This document shows, piece after piece, positions 37,401 to 48,647 of a DNA stretch of 64,000 nucleotides. The position numbers were made by a program, and so were the translations under genes. The notes below the pieces were generated by a model, which ran no database searches, was not told where the DNA came from, and saw nothing but the letters and a program-made list of their open reading frames with translations. The stretch's first letter is position 1; every line of letters starts with the position of its first letter. The stretch covers positions 38,668,447 to 38,732,446 of the forward strand of contig CM034603.1 of assembly GCA_020091685.1 (NCBI GenBank). The letters run 5' to 3'. This DNA is from Lutjanus erythropterus (taxonomy: Eukaryota > Chordata > Actinopteri > Lutjaniformes > Lutjanidae).

Positions 37401-38639
37401 CATGGTGTTAGCATGGAGCTACAATCATCACAACAAGAACGTGTTCTAGAAAAACACAACTGTTAATAACTGTTGGGGGTTTTTAACCTGTCGTCTTTCC
37501 TCCCACAGACCACCAAACCTCTGCTACAGAAGTGAGTGTCTGTCTTTACTCTGTGTTTTGACAATCAGCTCCCCGCAGTTTCAACAGTTTTTAAAGTGTT
37601 TGATGATGTTTGGTCGTCAGGATCGTGGCGGGAACCGACACGTCCCACCTGGATAAAGTTCAACATGGCTACGAGAACATGGATCACTTCACAACTAACT
37701 TTGATCGTCAGAGGAGGGCGCTGATGAACGTCGACTTCATCAAACGTAAGAAACTGAGTTGAGAAGTAATAATAATGATATCATATACTAACAATATGTT
37801 AGCATGCTCATGCATTATAATGGAACATGCTAATGTACTGAAGCTACCATCATTAAGGATAATGTATGCTAATATGTTAGCATGTTAATGTTTCATCCAT
37901 GCCAGTTTGTTAGCATGGAGCTATTATGATTTCACATGGTGCACACCGTCATCACGTGTCCATTAAGCATACTGTATGCTAAAACATTAGCATGTAGCTC
38001 CTCTCACAGCACTGTGTCGTCTCATCAGTTGATGAAGACGATGATGACGATGAAGACGAAGTGGTGGAGGTCAGAGGGACGACAGCAGGAAGCCGAGTTG
38101 AGCAGCAGCCACACGCTGCAGGACTCTCAGCCAATCAGCAGCCTCCTTCGGCTCCTGTTCAGCCTGCAGGTGTTCAGCTCTCAGCTCCGCCCCCTCAGAA
38201 ACCCTCAGAGGCTCCGCCCAGCACCACCACCAGCACCGCCACCACCACCGCTGCACAAACAAAAAGCCCCACCTCCTCATCAACCAGCCCGCCCCCTCTG
38301 CCCCTCCCCACAGCCAGCCCCGCCCCTCAGGTATGACATCACATGCTGCATTCATTACTGATCAAGCTGCCCAAAAACTAACTGTAGCTTTAACTATAAC
38401 TATATTTATATCTGTATCTGTAACTGTAACTATATCTGTAACTGTAACTATATCTATATCTATCTATAACAGCCAAGCCACTGATTAAATGTTTTATTAA
38501 ATGTTAAATGTTAAATTAAATGAATTTTAACATTTTCAATGTTTGAAGTTGTGAATTTTCATCTGGGGCACAGAGCAAGTTTAGAAATTAGAAATGTATT
38601 TAAAATTATAAATTTTAGATTTTAGACATAATTGTTTCC

Positions 38640-38676
<37 letters not shown>

Positions 38677-38786
38677 TTCTTCTTCTTCTTCTTCTTCTGC
38701 AGGTTCAGTCTGATCAGCAGAACGAGTCGGAGGACAAAGATGGACCTAAACACGTTTTCTCTTTCAGCTGGCTCAACCAGAAATAA
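30311..38786 (+). CDS. trim55: muscle RING finger protein 2 (TRIM55), E3 ubiquitin ligase
   Basis: Sarcomere-associated ubiquitin ligase of striated muscle. Nine exons: 30311-30430, 31675-31847, 34069-34243, 34499-34594, 37053-37286, 37509-37531, 37621-37745, 38029-38330, 38703-38786; 443 codons plus stop in one frame. The start [16 protein letters not shown] matches the internal Met of mammalian MuRFs. The C3HC4 RING spans about residues 10-68 ([29 protein letters not shown]), the MuRF family region follows ([17 protein letters not shown]), then the B-box 2 at about 109-148 ([31 protein letters not shown]), a coiled coil at about 165-280 and the COS region ([12 protein letters not shown]). 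After a run of Asp/Glu comes a Pro/Ser/Thr/Gln-rich linker. The end [10 protein letters not shown] is the MuRF2-specific C terminus, which argues against TRIM54 and TRIM63. The linker is shorter than in mammals. The acceptor of exon 3 could be shifted by 3 bases. Confidence 0.94.
30436..30482 (+). repeat. (CA)n microsatellite at a trim55 donor
   Basis: CA repeat starting immediately after the exon 1 donor (GTGAGC at 30431-30436). Confidence 0.95.
30660..31335 (+). repeat. dispersed repeat A, copy 2 (trim55 intron 1)
   Basis: Bases 31012-31330 match 23350-23690. The stretch before it (30665-30800) holds AGTACAGATACTTGAGTAAAAG phrases also common to this repeat type. The intron 30431-31674 contains nothing else recognised. 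Confidence 0.7.
31850..32065 (+). repeat. minisatellite CACACCTGTA in trim55 intron 2
   Basis: About 20 variants of CACACCTGTA start three bases after the donor of exon 2 and end at about 32065. A longer internal unit with ACATCTGTCAGCACCTATATG appears twice. Both strands are open over 60-90 codons only because the unit lacks stops. Confidence 0.9.
32381..32475 (+). repeat. (AAC/ATC)n trinucleotide repeat
   Basis: Mixed ACA-ACA and ATC-AAC units with internal symmetry, in trim55 intron 2. Confidence 0.95.
32590..32865. mobile_element. complete non-autonomous hAT-type MITE with 8-bp target duplication
   Basis: The 276-bp element starts AAGAGCTGCAACGCTTAAT and ends with ATTATCGCAGCCCTA, which are imperfect inverted repeats. 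It is flanked on both sides by the exact octamer GAATCAAC (32582-32589 and 32866-32873). An 8-bp duplication is characteristic of hAT transposition. The centre contains GACAAAACAAGACATTTGAG, shared with 11996-12172 and 56350-56460. No coding capacity. Confidence 0.85.
33255..33450 (+). repeat. degenerate tandem repeat 'TTAGCCTTTAGGTTCC' in trim55 intron 2
   Basis: Four to five variants of TTAGCTTATACTTAGCC followed by TTAGGTTCC occur with a spacing of roughly 45 bases. The remainder of intron 2 (32870-34068) is AT-rich without recognised features. Confidence 0.6.
34419..34489 (+). repeat. (GT)n microsatellite between pyrimidine tract and acceptor of trim55 exon 4
   Basis: About 35 GT units end 9 bases before the exon (acceptor AG at 34497-34498). 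The normal pyrimidine tract (TTTTTCTCTCCCT) lies on the far side of the run. Confidence 0.95.
34815..35000 (+). repeat. dispersed repeat B, copy 1 (trim55 intron 4)
   Basis: GTCAGTCAGTGAGCATCAC, GGGAATCATAAACAT and TTTTTTATATTAGCTGGA occur in the same order at 40820-40960. The unit carries no coding content. The rest of intron 4 (35000-37052) holds no recognised feature. Confidence 0.65.
37795..37995 (+). repeat. 'GTTAGCATG' repeat in trim55 intron
   Basis: Multiple GTTAGCATG and ATGCTAA words, related to the unit at 26100-26330. Confidence 0.5.
38643..38699 (+). repeat. (CTT)n run forming the pyrimidine tract of the last trim55 exon
   Basis: About 18 TCT/CTT units directly precede the acceptor AG (38701-38702). 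Confidence 0.95.
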
Positions 38787-39029
38787 ACCAGTAAAACCAG
38801 TGACTCCAGTCTCTGTCAGATTTCAGTTATTTTTATGATCTGATTTTAATGTTGATTACTGCAGAAACATTCAGTGTGTTCGTCTTTATCATTTTATTTT
38901 TATTACTGATCCTTCCATCAGTCTTTTATTCTATAAAAGGACATTTTACGAAGGTTAGAATTTGTTTTGAAACTGTTAGAGACACGTCCTTTTGTCGTTT
39001 GTTCCTCCCATTAAAAATGTTTTCTGTTG

Positions 39030-39035
39030 AATAAA
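39030..39035 (+). promoter_or_regulatory. probable trim55 polyadenylation signal (AATAAA)
   Basis: AATAAA about 245 bases after the stop codon, followed by T-rich sequence. Confidence 0.55.
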
Positions 39036-39963
39036 TTATTGTTTTATTATGAAACTGATTTTCTGTTTGATTTCAACCGTCTGCTTTAAAGGGATGATCC
39101 ACCCAAAATGACACCAGACTCCATTCAATAAAATTCCAGTTTTACATTCTTTAAAAAAAAAAAATTAGAGCAATCCAAAACAGCTCAGAAATTGAATGTT
39201 TCATGTATAGAAAGATTTATTTGTTTTGGTAGGAAATTATTTGTCCCAGTTCTCAACAATAATACATTATAATGCATTCATAAATACACAGGCTACTTAC
39301 ATACCTAAGCTATACACATATATACACATATATACACATAGGATATAGGGTTAGGTTTGAGTAACATACATAAATAGACTATATACAAACATACATATAA
39401 TTGTAGGGTTAGGGTCATCATCACTGTCATCATCATCATCGTCAGTATCATTAATATATTGATCAGGTCTGATCTGCAGCTCCTGGGCTCCTCAGGATGT
39501 TATAACAGCATATGTCATGTTATAACAGTATCTGCCTGTCTGTCTGATAGTTTGCATGTAATGACTGAGTTTGTCCTGCAGGAGGTGCTGCTGTTGTTTA
39601 TTACAAACAGCTCCAGATGGACAGCTGACATTAAGGGACATTCCACTGAAAATCTCTAAGTATCAAACAGCTGCTGGAGTCTCTAAACAAGTTTGATTGA
39701 TTTTATTGATAAACTGATGTTCTTCTGTTCATCTTTATATTAATTATCAATCCCTTTACATTCATGATAAAAACATGCAACAGGAATCCATCTGTCCTCT
39801 GTCTGTCCTCCACCTGCTCTCTGTTATTTGAGATTATTTTAATTACTGAAGCTTTGATCAGACAGGAAGGACTGAAAGATGTTTATCAAAATAAAAGCCT
39901 CTTTGTGTGTGAGATAGTTTACTCACCTTTTTGACTTTGAATTGATTTGATAGTTATTATCAG

Positions 39964-39981
39964 CACACACACACACACACA

Positions 39982-40019
<38 letters not shown>
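39964..40019 (+). repeat. (CA)n microsatellite
   Basis: CA repeat with one CT interruption; a (TTG)n run follows at about 40059-40081. Confidence 0.95.
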
Positions 40020-40021
<2 letters not shown>

Positions 40022-40384
40022 TCAGTGTGATTGAATCTGCTGTGTGTTGACACGTTTTGTTGTTGTTGTTGTTGTTGTTGTTTCTTGCTGTTGTTGTTTC
40101 GTTGACTCGGTCATGTTTTTCAGGTTGTTTTTGTTTCATGACAGAAGCTCCGCCCCTCTAAAGAGGATTAAAGGTGCATTCTGCTGAATTAAAGAACATG
40201 TACAGCATAAACTGTGCTGTTTAAACCAGACTGCTGCTGCTCTCCTCCTCCTCCTGATGAAGATGAGTCATTTGTCACTCTGCTCTGTGGGCGTCTGAAC
40301 AAACTGACTCGCTGCAGACGCCAAACGAAAGTGAGAAAAAGATTCTGACCATCTGAATGAAAACACTCTGATCTGAACAGACAG

Positions 40385-40800
40385 GAGACACCTCTTCAAC
40401 TAGTTCAACTAGTCCTCAGATCTTTCCAGCTAGTTCTCAGACCAGAACAACTAGTCCTCAAACATCTGAAACTTGAGCAACTAGGCTTTGGACCTGTTCA
40501 ACTAGTCCTCAGACCCCTCTGACTAGTTCTCATACCTGTTCAGCTAGTCCTCAAACCTATCCAACCAGTCTTCAGGCCTGTTCACCAAGTCCCCAGACCT
40601 CCATATCTAGTCTTCAAACCTTGGTAACTTGTCCGCAGACCTGTTCAACTAGTTTTCAGACTTCTGCAACAAGTCATCAGATTTCTGTAACTAGTCCTCC
40701 AACCTTTTCAACTAGTCCTGAGACTTCTGAAACTCATCCCCAGACCTAACTAGTCCTCAAACCTCTGCAACTAGTCTTCAAACCAATTCGAGGACTCATC
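40385..40800 (+). repeat. degenerate minisatellite 'CAACTAGTCCTCAGACCT'
   Basis: About 18 variants of a 20- to 24-base unit containing AACTAGTCCTCAGACCT; CTAGT is the most constant part. Not coding. Confidence 0.85.
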
Positions 40801-40819
40801 CAGCAGTTGTTTTTCTTCT

Positions 40820-40960
40820 GTGTCAGTCAGTGTGCATCACATCATCAGGATAAAACAAAAATGCACAGTGAAGAATTATATATAAGGGGAATCATACATA
40901 TATTTTTTATATTAGCTAGACCACTTATTACAAAGAAGAGCTGCAGGAAGAATTGAGCGG
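40820..40960 (+). repeat. dispersed repeat B, copy 2
   Basis: Matches 34815-35000: GTCAGTCAGTGTGCATCAC, GGGGAATCATACATA and TTTTTTATATTAGCTAGACC. Confidence 0.65.
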
Positions 40961-42681
40961 GTTACTGGCAGTAAACTAAGTAAACATACCAAAGACTAAG
41001 AGCACTGAATTTGTTACAAGCTCTGATGCTGAATAATGTTGAGCAAGTGAAGGCAACAAAGTTTCTTCGTGTTATTTTAGATTGTTAAGAGACATTTTGA
41101 TTCTGTAGTAGTAAAGTAAAGTAAAGTAAGTCCTGCAGATTCTCAGTTTGTCACATGTTGCACAATGACATGGTCAGAAGGGTTAGAAGACGAAGAACTG
41201 CAGCTGGATGAAAACACTGTCAGTCTGTCCCGATGAGGCCGACGGCACCACTTCTTTTTGTTAGAAACATCAGTGAATTGAAAAATCCTAATTGTTTGTA
41301 CAATGAACTCACATTGAGCTCTAACACACACACACACACCACCAGACCCGCCACCAGAGGTCACTACACACTTCCTACATGTAGCGCACAGTGTTGCATC
41401 GAGCCACGGGTCCACATCAAATTACTGAAGCACAAAATAAAACTGAAAAAAAAAATAAAACTTTAAAAAACAGGCGAAGAAACACCTGACGACGACGACT
41501 GTAACCAGGTGTCACACTTTTTTCTGTCAGTGACCATCTATTAACATTAACATGACTTCACTTTGTTTACATGTTCAGTGGCTGATGTATTCAGTGTACA
41601 TTAATATTATGTAAGTGTATATTAATAAATTTGTGAGGAAGAATATTGTTAATTATACTTTTTTTAAATGTAATATGGTGGTGGTTTTGTTTGTATATTT
41701 TCTGTTGTCAGGACGAGCAGCTGATGTTCTGCCTCAGGTTCTAATAAAGTCCTGAATAAAAAGTTCATGAATGTGGAACTTCAAAGCTGCTGTTACAGAC
41801 AGAAACTGCATTCATTATAAATAAATTTAAAAAAAATAGAAGATCATATAAAGCAAGAGCCTCTAACACCTTAAACAGAAACAATGAGCACATCGTATTA
41901 TTATTTGGTCTTTTATTAAGTCCTAGAATGTGTGTTTGCTTCATAAGAAGATTTAATAAATCAAGTGCAAGTTCATTTGATTGATTGTAATTGTCCAAAC
42001 ATATTTAAGAAAGTTGAGATATTTTTCCTTGCAGGATCAGCTGATAAAGATGATTTCATCTGTTTTTATTACAAATCAGCTTATTTAAAGAATCTGTTTT
42101 TAGATTGGTGTCTCATTTTTTACTGATTATGTGAAACAAGTTGATTTGAAGAGAAATGATCTTCAGATGTGAATAAAAATAATCATCACGGCGGACTCTC
42201 TGTGTCCTGACGACTGAACTCTGTCAGATTTAGCAGCAGCAGCAGCAGCAGCAGAGTGTGAGTGAAGCTGTGGGGGTGAAAGTCTTTGAATAGCAGCAGT
42301 GAGTCTGTGCTCAGTGATGGAGTAGCAGTTTGTAGTGGAGGTGGTGTCGAGGTTATCAGGCCTTCCCTCAGCTAACAGCACTGACGTGTCCCGCAGCCTA
42401 CCCACACACAAAAAATAGATCCTTCAGTTTGACTCACATGATGATGGTCCACCTCTCATCACGTTTCTCTGGACGTCTGCACGTTCACGCCATCACCGCC
42501 TCCATCAGACCACAGAAACACACCTCACCTGTAAAAATAAACCTGATCGTCTCTGTGATGTCACAGATGTAAGGAGATGCAAGGCCTCTGACTGGTTCTC
42601 TGTATGAAATTCTTTAAGGGACAGATTTACCTCATTTACATGTGTTATAAGAGTAACGTGGCTCCTTTAAGAGACAGGCAG

Positions 42682-42685
<4 letters not shown>

Positions 42686-42759
<74 letters not shown>
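42686..42759 (+). repeat. (GT)n microsatellite
   Basis: About 37 GT units with one early interruption. A (CAG)n run of about 8 units lies at 42233-42254. Confidence 0.95.
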
Positions 42760-42760
<1 letters not shown>

Positions 42761-43544
42761 ACATATGATGTGTGTGGACAAGTGAGGAAGAGCAAGCGGG
42801 TGATACGAGTGACAGTGAACGTTGCAGAGCAGAGAAATGGGTCTGCAGGTATACGTTACAGTTGTCGATTAATAAAGGCTGCAGCTTCTCAAGACAAAGT
42901 GGAGCTTCTGTGTGTTGCTTTCAAACTGCTAGTAAAAGTAAAGGTCAACCCTGAGGTGAGCATCAACGTCATCTTGGGGGTAAACAAATCTCCCCAGTGC
43001 TTTCTGACAGACAGGGAGCTGAAGCAGTAACCAGTAACACTACTGGCCACAAGGGGACCCTCTCACATTCAACAAAACAACAGTGGGGAACAAAAGAATA
43101 GTGAAATAAACTGGGACAGTTAATCTGGACTAAAGTTCATTGTTTGTTACACTTGGCCAAGCAGCAAGGCTAAGATAGCGGTCCCCAGCCGCCGCCCTAT
43201 TTGCACAAGGTCCTTCTTCACTGCATGCAGCTGCAGTGGCTATTGAACTGAGACAGCGTGTTCGCAAACTGGGTGAGGCTCTGCATGTTTTAAGAGATGA
43301 CATATGGTAAAGTCTATGGTGTGGTCAGTAGCCTACAGTGACAGGACTGACATTGAGCAGGACAAAATAGTCACTTAAGTTTTTACTAATGCTGTTGGCG
43401 ATGCAGATATTGTACAGAAACTGTTAGAACAGCGACCCCACACTGGGCATATCCCTCAGCGTGTGAATGGTTAGGTTCTGAGGAGCATGGCCGTCTCTGC
43501 CATTAGTGTATGAAGGTGTGTGTCCAAGAACAAAAACTGACCTG

Positions 43545-44075
43545 TTTTGCAGGAACTGCAACAGGTCCAGGAAGCTGATCCAGACATCGCACCTTTCAGG
43601 ATGTGGATGGAGGCCAGTGGACGGCACCCCCTATGAGTAACAGTCTCACCGTGCAGTTCAGCCGCAAAGACTGGAGCCAGTGGAAGTGACTCTACATCCA
43701 AGATGGCGGTTCTGCTGCCTGAAAGACACACATTCCTGCCCACAAGTTGTGGTGCCTGGTGTCTTCTGGCCTGACATCATGAGACAGATGCACCAAGGGC
43801 AAGTTGGTCAGCATTTTGGGGTGGAGCACACCATACTCTGGATGCAGACCTGATTCTTCTGGTACCAGACAAGAGAGGATGTCACCTTCTGGTGCAGCAC
43901 CTGTAACAACAGCACATCCAAAGCCAGGCCACCCAAGACAACACAAGGGCCCATGGGTAGTGTTAGAGCCACTGAACGAGATGTGCTCATGATGAAGGAC
44001 TATTTCATCAAATGGGTGGAAGGCTTTCCTCTGCCCACTGACCATGCTGTAACTCTGGCTTAAGTCCCAGTCCAG
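43545..44075 (+). mobile_element. Ty3/Gypsy-type integrase remnant (pseudogene)
   Basis: Across frames the + strand reads EADPDIAPFRMWMEASG, then QMHQGQVGQHFGVEHT, then FFWYQTREDVTFWCSTC and KARPPKTTQGPMG. This is the HHCC zinc-binding region preceding a Gypsy-type integrase. VLMMKDYFIKWVEGFPLP, the start of the catalytic core, follows at about 43985-44040. Stops and frame changes interrupt it, and no long terminal repeats or reverse transcriptase were found. It is a dead fragment. Confidence 0.8.
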
Positions 44076-44159
44076 ACCACTAGCCTCCAGCCAGTTGACC
44101 ACTCACCTAGCTGTCTGATCCTTCCTGGGGCCACCAGGCAGCACAGTGACATGAAGGTT

Positions 44160-44590
44160 TCCAGCCGATGTCTCTCCAGTCCCTGGGTTGGCTGACATCG
44201 TGTTTGTTTCTAAGTCGGTCTTCACAGCAGTCTTTAGTTACCCTGGAACCCCTGGCTTACCTCCCACTCTCCTTGTCGCCTGCCTCCAGGCCTGCAGTCA
44301 TGTCTTCTGCTCATCTTCCCAGTTACCAAACTCTAGTCCTGCTCTGCCAGAATCTTATCTGGCAGTGTGCTCCAACCTGCAGCCAGATCTTCTGGTGCCA
44401 GCTGCCTCTCCTGCACTCCAGCCACATATTCCTGGTCACCCTTCAGACCAGCTCTGCCCATGTGTTTTGACCCTAACCCTGTCCACCTGAGATTTCCTGC
44501 TCAACCCTCATTCCAATTCTCAGACATTCTCTGGAGCAGCTCCACTACTCTGCCTCTCTGCCATGCAGTCAGCACAGGATTCTGACTCTT
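44160..44590 (+). mobile_element. Gypsy-associated 3' region, related to 54730-55540
   Basis: The + strand reads APTCSQIFWCQLPLL in one frame and many Pro/Leu/Ser/Gln codons, with no known domain. The reverse strand of 54800-55080 contains the similar VPTYSLMFWWQLPCPAS. It follows directly after the integrase remnant, so it probably belongs to the same element type. Confidence 0.45.
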
Positions 44591-44754
44591 GCTTAGTTTT
44601 CCTTGCCCTGGGGACAAGTTTTTTTTTCTTAGTTATTCTTTTCTTGGACTTAGCACTTTTTTTGGTTGGAAGCAAAGGAAGCACTGTGTTCAGACTGAAG
44701 GTCCTCCAGTTAAACCAGTGAAGAGACCAACAAATCTGAGACTATCACTATTGT

Positions 44755-45215
44755 AATGTCTTCAGCTTGTTCAAAATGCTGCAGGGGCCGGGGCCAGCTG
44801 TAGATCACACATTACCCCTATGTTAGCTTTGCTATGTTGGTTGTCTATGAGGCACAAATCTAAAGGCAACTGTCCTTTTGCTGTCCTTGCACATCACCCC
44901 CCCCCCCCCCCCCAACCCCCCGCCACCCATTAGATCAGTTGGATCTGTCGACTGTTTCAAACTGGAGTTAAAAACCCACTTTTTTAGGTTGGCTTTTCAA
45001 TAGTTCCAAGGTGCAATCCAGGCAGGTCTTATGAGTTAGGCTGTTTGCTTTCTGTCTGTTGTATGTGCATAATGATCTATATTTTCAGATATGCACTTGC
45101 ATTTTTGAATGTTTTACCATGTGCATTGTGTGCTTTATGTTTTATTCTTGTCTGTGCTGATGTTGGTGTACAGCACTTTGTAACCTTTGTTTCAAAAGGT
45201 GCTATATAAATATAG
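44755..45215 (+). mobile_element. L2-like LINE 3' end
   Basis: A degraded frame carries the end of a non-LTR reverse transcriptase ORF (QLVQNAAG near 44765, then FKLELKTHFFRLAF-like codons near 44958-45000). The untranslated tail has TACAGCACTTTGTAACC and GGTGCTATATAAATATAG at 45170-45215, the classic end of fish L2/CR1-type LINEs. A C homopolymer at 44897-44913 interrupts it. Confidence 0.75.
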
Positions 45216-45520
45216 TTTTACTCAACTACTTACCTGTCTGTGTCCAGTTAAACCAGTGCAGTGACCTCTCTCTGCAGTGTTTCAGATGTGTTGTACAAAC
45301 ATGACTTCAGTCTGAATGTTTCCGGCTGCAGGTGAATGAACTCTGACTGTTTGTTCAGTGTCTTCCTCTCTCACTCATTATCTCTGTTCTCTCTGTCCTC
45401 TGGTTGTAACTCAGACCTGTAATGAACTCTGTGTGTTCATGGAGCTCATCTGTGGTCAAGTTCATCTCCGTTCACAGAAACTCTGACATTTATAGATTCA
45501 TTTATCGGTTTTAAAAGTTA

Positions 45521-45523
45521 GTA

Positions 45524-45556
<33 letters not shown>
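45521..45556 (+). repeat. (GAT)n trinucleotide repeat
   Basis: About 11 GAT units. Confidence 0.9.
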
Positions 45557-46284
45557 CATAAAATTAAAGCTACTGCACCAACTGAAAATGACCCCCTCTG
45601 GTTCCTTTTGACCTGGCAATATTAACCTGGAGAACACACACAAAACATGTGAAGTAGCGCTGAGTGACAGTAAGATGGGGCCAGTCACAGTTTCAAATAT
45701 TCCAGATCTGTATCTTACAGCGATCTGAAGTGCATGATTCAAAGCCCAGGTTATAAGTTATTCAAGGTGTGCCCAAATCCACCTTTGCCATCTTGTGTCA
45801 GGGGTATCCTGACCTGTCCCACCCCCTGCACCCGTGACCCACAGCAGGATTCAGCTGCATACAAGTACTTTGATTAATTCATGGGTGTGTTTTGGGTACA
45901 ACATGCAATAAACCTATCAGAAAGTCAGCTCTCATCACTGTTACGAAGCAGCTGCACCAGGAGCGGAAACGTTGACAGGATGATGGCGGATTTACCAGGA
46001 AGAGATTTTCAAGCGAGGAGACAGATTTCCTTATGCTTCCTTATTATCTACCTGATATTTCCAACCAGCACACAGACCTTTTTCTCTCTGGGTCAGGCTG
46101 GTCTCCTGCTCTCATGTAACATATTGTTCATTTTGTATGTTATAGATCACAATTATTTAATACTTGTTTTTCCGGATTCCAATAAGCTGTGATCTCATCC
46201 TATGTGCACTTTGCAGGTCTGTTCAGATTTATTAGGATTTAGAATTATAATAATAAATCATAATTTGTTATCAGTGAGAATAAT

Positions 46285-46289
46285 TATAG

Positions 46290-46316
<27 letters not shown>
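46285..46316 (+). repeat. (CA)n microsatellite
   Basis: About 14 CA units. Confidence 0.9.
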
Positions 46317-46320
<4 letters not shown>

Positions 46321-46870
46321 GATTCTAATAATACTGTATATATATATTGATGAACTGATTCTGATCACACTGGTTTGGAGATGCTGCATATAAACAGCCT
46401 CTGATCGGTTGGAACACCTGCTGAAAATATGATATATAAACTGGTGGAACTGGTGCCCAGCATCCACTGGGTGACAGGTAAGCTACAACGTGACCAGCCA
46501 ATCACAGGTCAGACACATGTACAGGTTGGTGAGTTAAACAATAATAGATTAATAATTAATACATGCAGACGCGTTTTTGTCTTCAGAGAACAGCTCTCAG
46601 ATGAGGTTTGTTTTCTGTTGTTGTGCTCCAGTACCCAGAGTGCTTTGTGTTTGCATCAGCAGCCGTCTTTGTGTTTCTTAAATCAACTTGTCGACTCAGC
46701 GATGAGTTTGTAGGTCAGTGAACAAACAGAGCGTCGCTGTGCCAACTGGCTGTGGCTGCCCTGCTTGCTCCTGGACCTGCGAAGGTTTAACTTCACCAAC
46801 ACCAGCAGGAGGAAGAGGAGGACGAGGATAATTCACTCAGTTCACATCAATCACTCAAACGAGGAGCCCT

Positions 46871-48065
46871 GAACACACCTGAACACACCTAAACACACCT
46901 GAACACACCTGAACACACCTAAACACACCTGAACACACGTAAACACACCTGAACACACGTAAACACACCTGAACACACGTAAACACACCTGAACACACCT
47001 AAACACACCTGAACACACCTAAACACACCTGAACACACCTAAACACACCTGAACACACCTGAACACACCTAAACACACCTGAACACACCTAAACACACCT
47101 GAACACACCTGAACACACCTAAACACACCTGAACACACCTAAACACACCTGAACACACGTAAACACACCTGAACACACGTAAACACACCTGAACACACCT
47201 AAACACACCTGAACACACCTAAACACACCTGAACACACCTAAACACACCTGAACACACGTAAACACACCTGAACACACCTGAACACACCTGAACACACCT
47301 AAACACACCTGAACACACCTAAACACACCTGAACACACCTGAACACACCTAAACACACCTGAACACACGTAAACACACCTGAACACACATAAACACACCT
47401 GAACACACGTAAACACACCTGAACACACCTGAACACACCTGAACACACCTGAACACATGTAAACACACCTGAACACACATAAACACACCTGAACACACGT
47501 AAACACACCTGAACACACCTGAACACACCTGAACACACCTAAACACACCTGAACACACCTAAACACACCTGAACACACCTGAACACACCTAAACACACCT
47601 GAACACACCTAAACACACCTGAACACACCTGAACACACCTAAACACACCTGAACACACCTAAACACACCTGAACACACCTGAACACACCTAAACACACCT
47701 GAACACACGTAAACACACCTGAACACACATAAACACACCTGAACACACGTAAACACACCTGAACACACCTGAACACACCTGAACACACCTGAACACATGT
47801 AAACACACCTGAACACACATAAACACACCTGAACACACGTAAACACACCTGAACACACCTGAACACACCTGAACACACCTGAACACATGTAAACACACCT
47901 GAACACACATAAACACACCTGAACACACGTAAACACACCTGAACACACGTAAACACACCTGAACACATGTAAACACACCTGAACACACCTGAACACACGT
48001 AAACACACCTGAACACACCTGAACACACCTAAACACACCTGAACACACCTGAACACACTTAAACA
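46871..48065 (+). repeat. 1.2-kb decamer minisatellite (GAACACACCT / AAACACACCT)
   Basis: About 119 head-to-tail 10-base units alternate mostly between GAACACACCT and AAACACACCT, with variant ends CGT, CAT and TGT. Phase is kept throughout. Bases 47281-47540 are identical to 47621-47880. A nine-unit (90-base) higher-order block repeats at 47711-47800 and 47801-47890. Open frames across it on the - strand (Cys/Val/Phe-rich) are artefacts of a unit without stops. Confidence 0.98.
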
Positions 48066-48593
48066 GGAGGCAGAGAGGCTGACTTTGAACACACCATCAA
48101 GACCAGAGTCAGATACATGTTTTATCTAATGTGTTGTAACAGCTCATTAATGATTTATAAAGTTTACAACTTATTAACATCATTATAAACCATTTATAAA
48201 TCATTGATAAGGGTAGTCTTATAATAAAGTAAACTTTAAAATCCTTTACAAAATAAAGTTTGGAGAATGCTGACAAACAGTTTGTTTAATGAATGAAGCT
48301 AAAAAAAGAAAATAAATTATACAAAGTTTTATATTATACATTTCTTATTTTTACATTGAAGAAACAACTGATAACTGATGAAACATTGTTTCACCAGTAA
48401 AATAATAATTTATACTAAAAATACTTCCATCTCATTAAGTGACACGTTGACCAGTTAATTTACTCACAGATTGTTAAAATATGTTTTCTCACAGTTTGTT
48501 TATGATCCAAATTTTCATCATCATTGTCTTTGGCTTTCTTCTGAAACTAAATCTCTGTCAGGAATGTTGTGCAAATATCAACATTCAACTTAT

Positions 48594-48595
<2 letters not shown>

Positions 48596-48647
<52 letters not shown>
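48596..48647 (+). repeat. (TAA)n trinucleotide repeat
   Basis: About 17 units. Confidence 0.95.

Noticed and set aside
30311..38786. TRIM54 or TRIM63 instead of TRIM55
   Set aside because: The C-terminal FSFSWLN block, the ASNPYL spacing in the RING and the dnajc5b neighbour fit TRIM55.
46871..48065. Array with a superficial look of a CRISPR locus
   Set aside because: Ten-base units without unique spacers in a vertebrate genome; it is a minisatellite.
46871..48092. Long minus-strand open frames of 119-167 codons rich in Cys, Val and Phe
   Set aside because: They exist in several frames at once because the decamer contains no stop codon on that strand; no start context, splice sites or family match.
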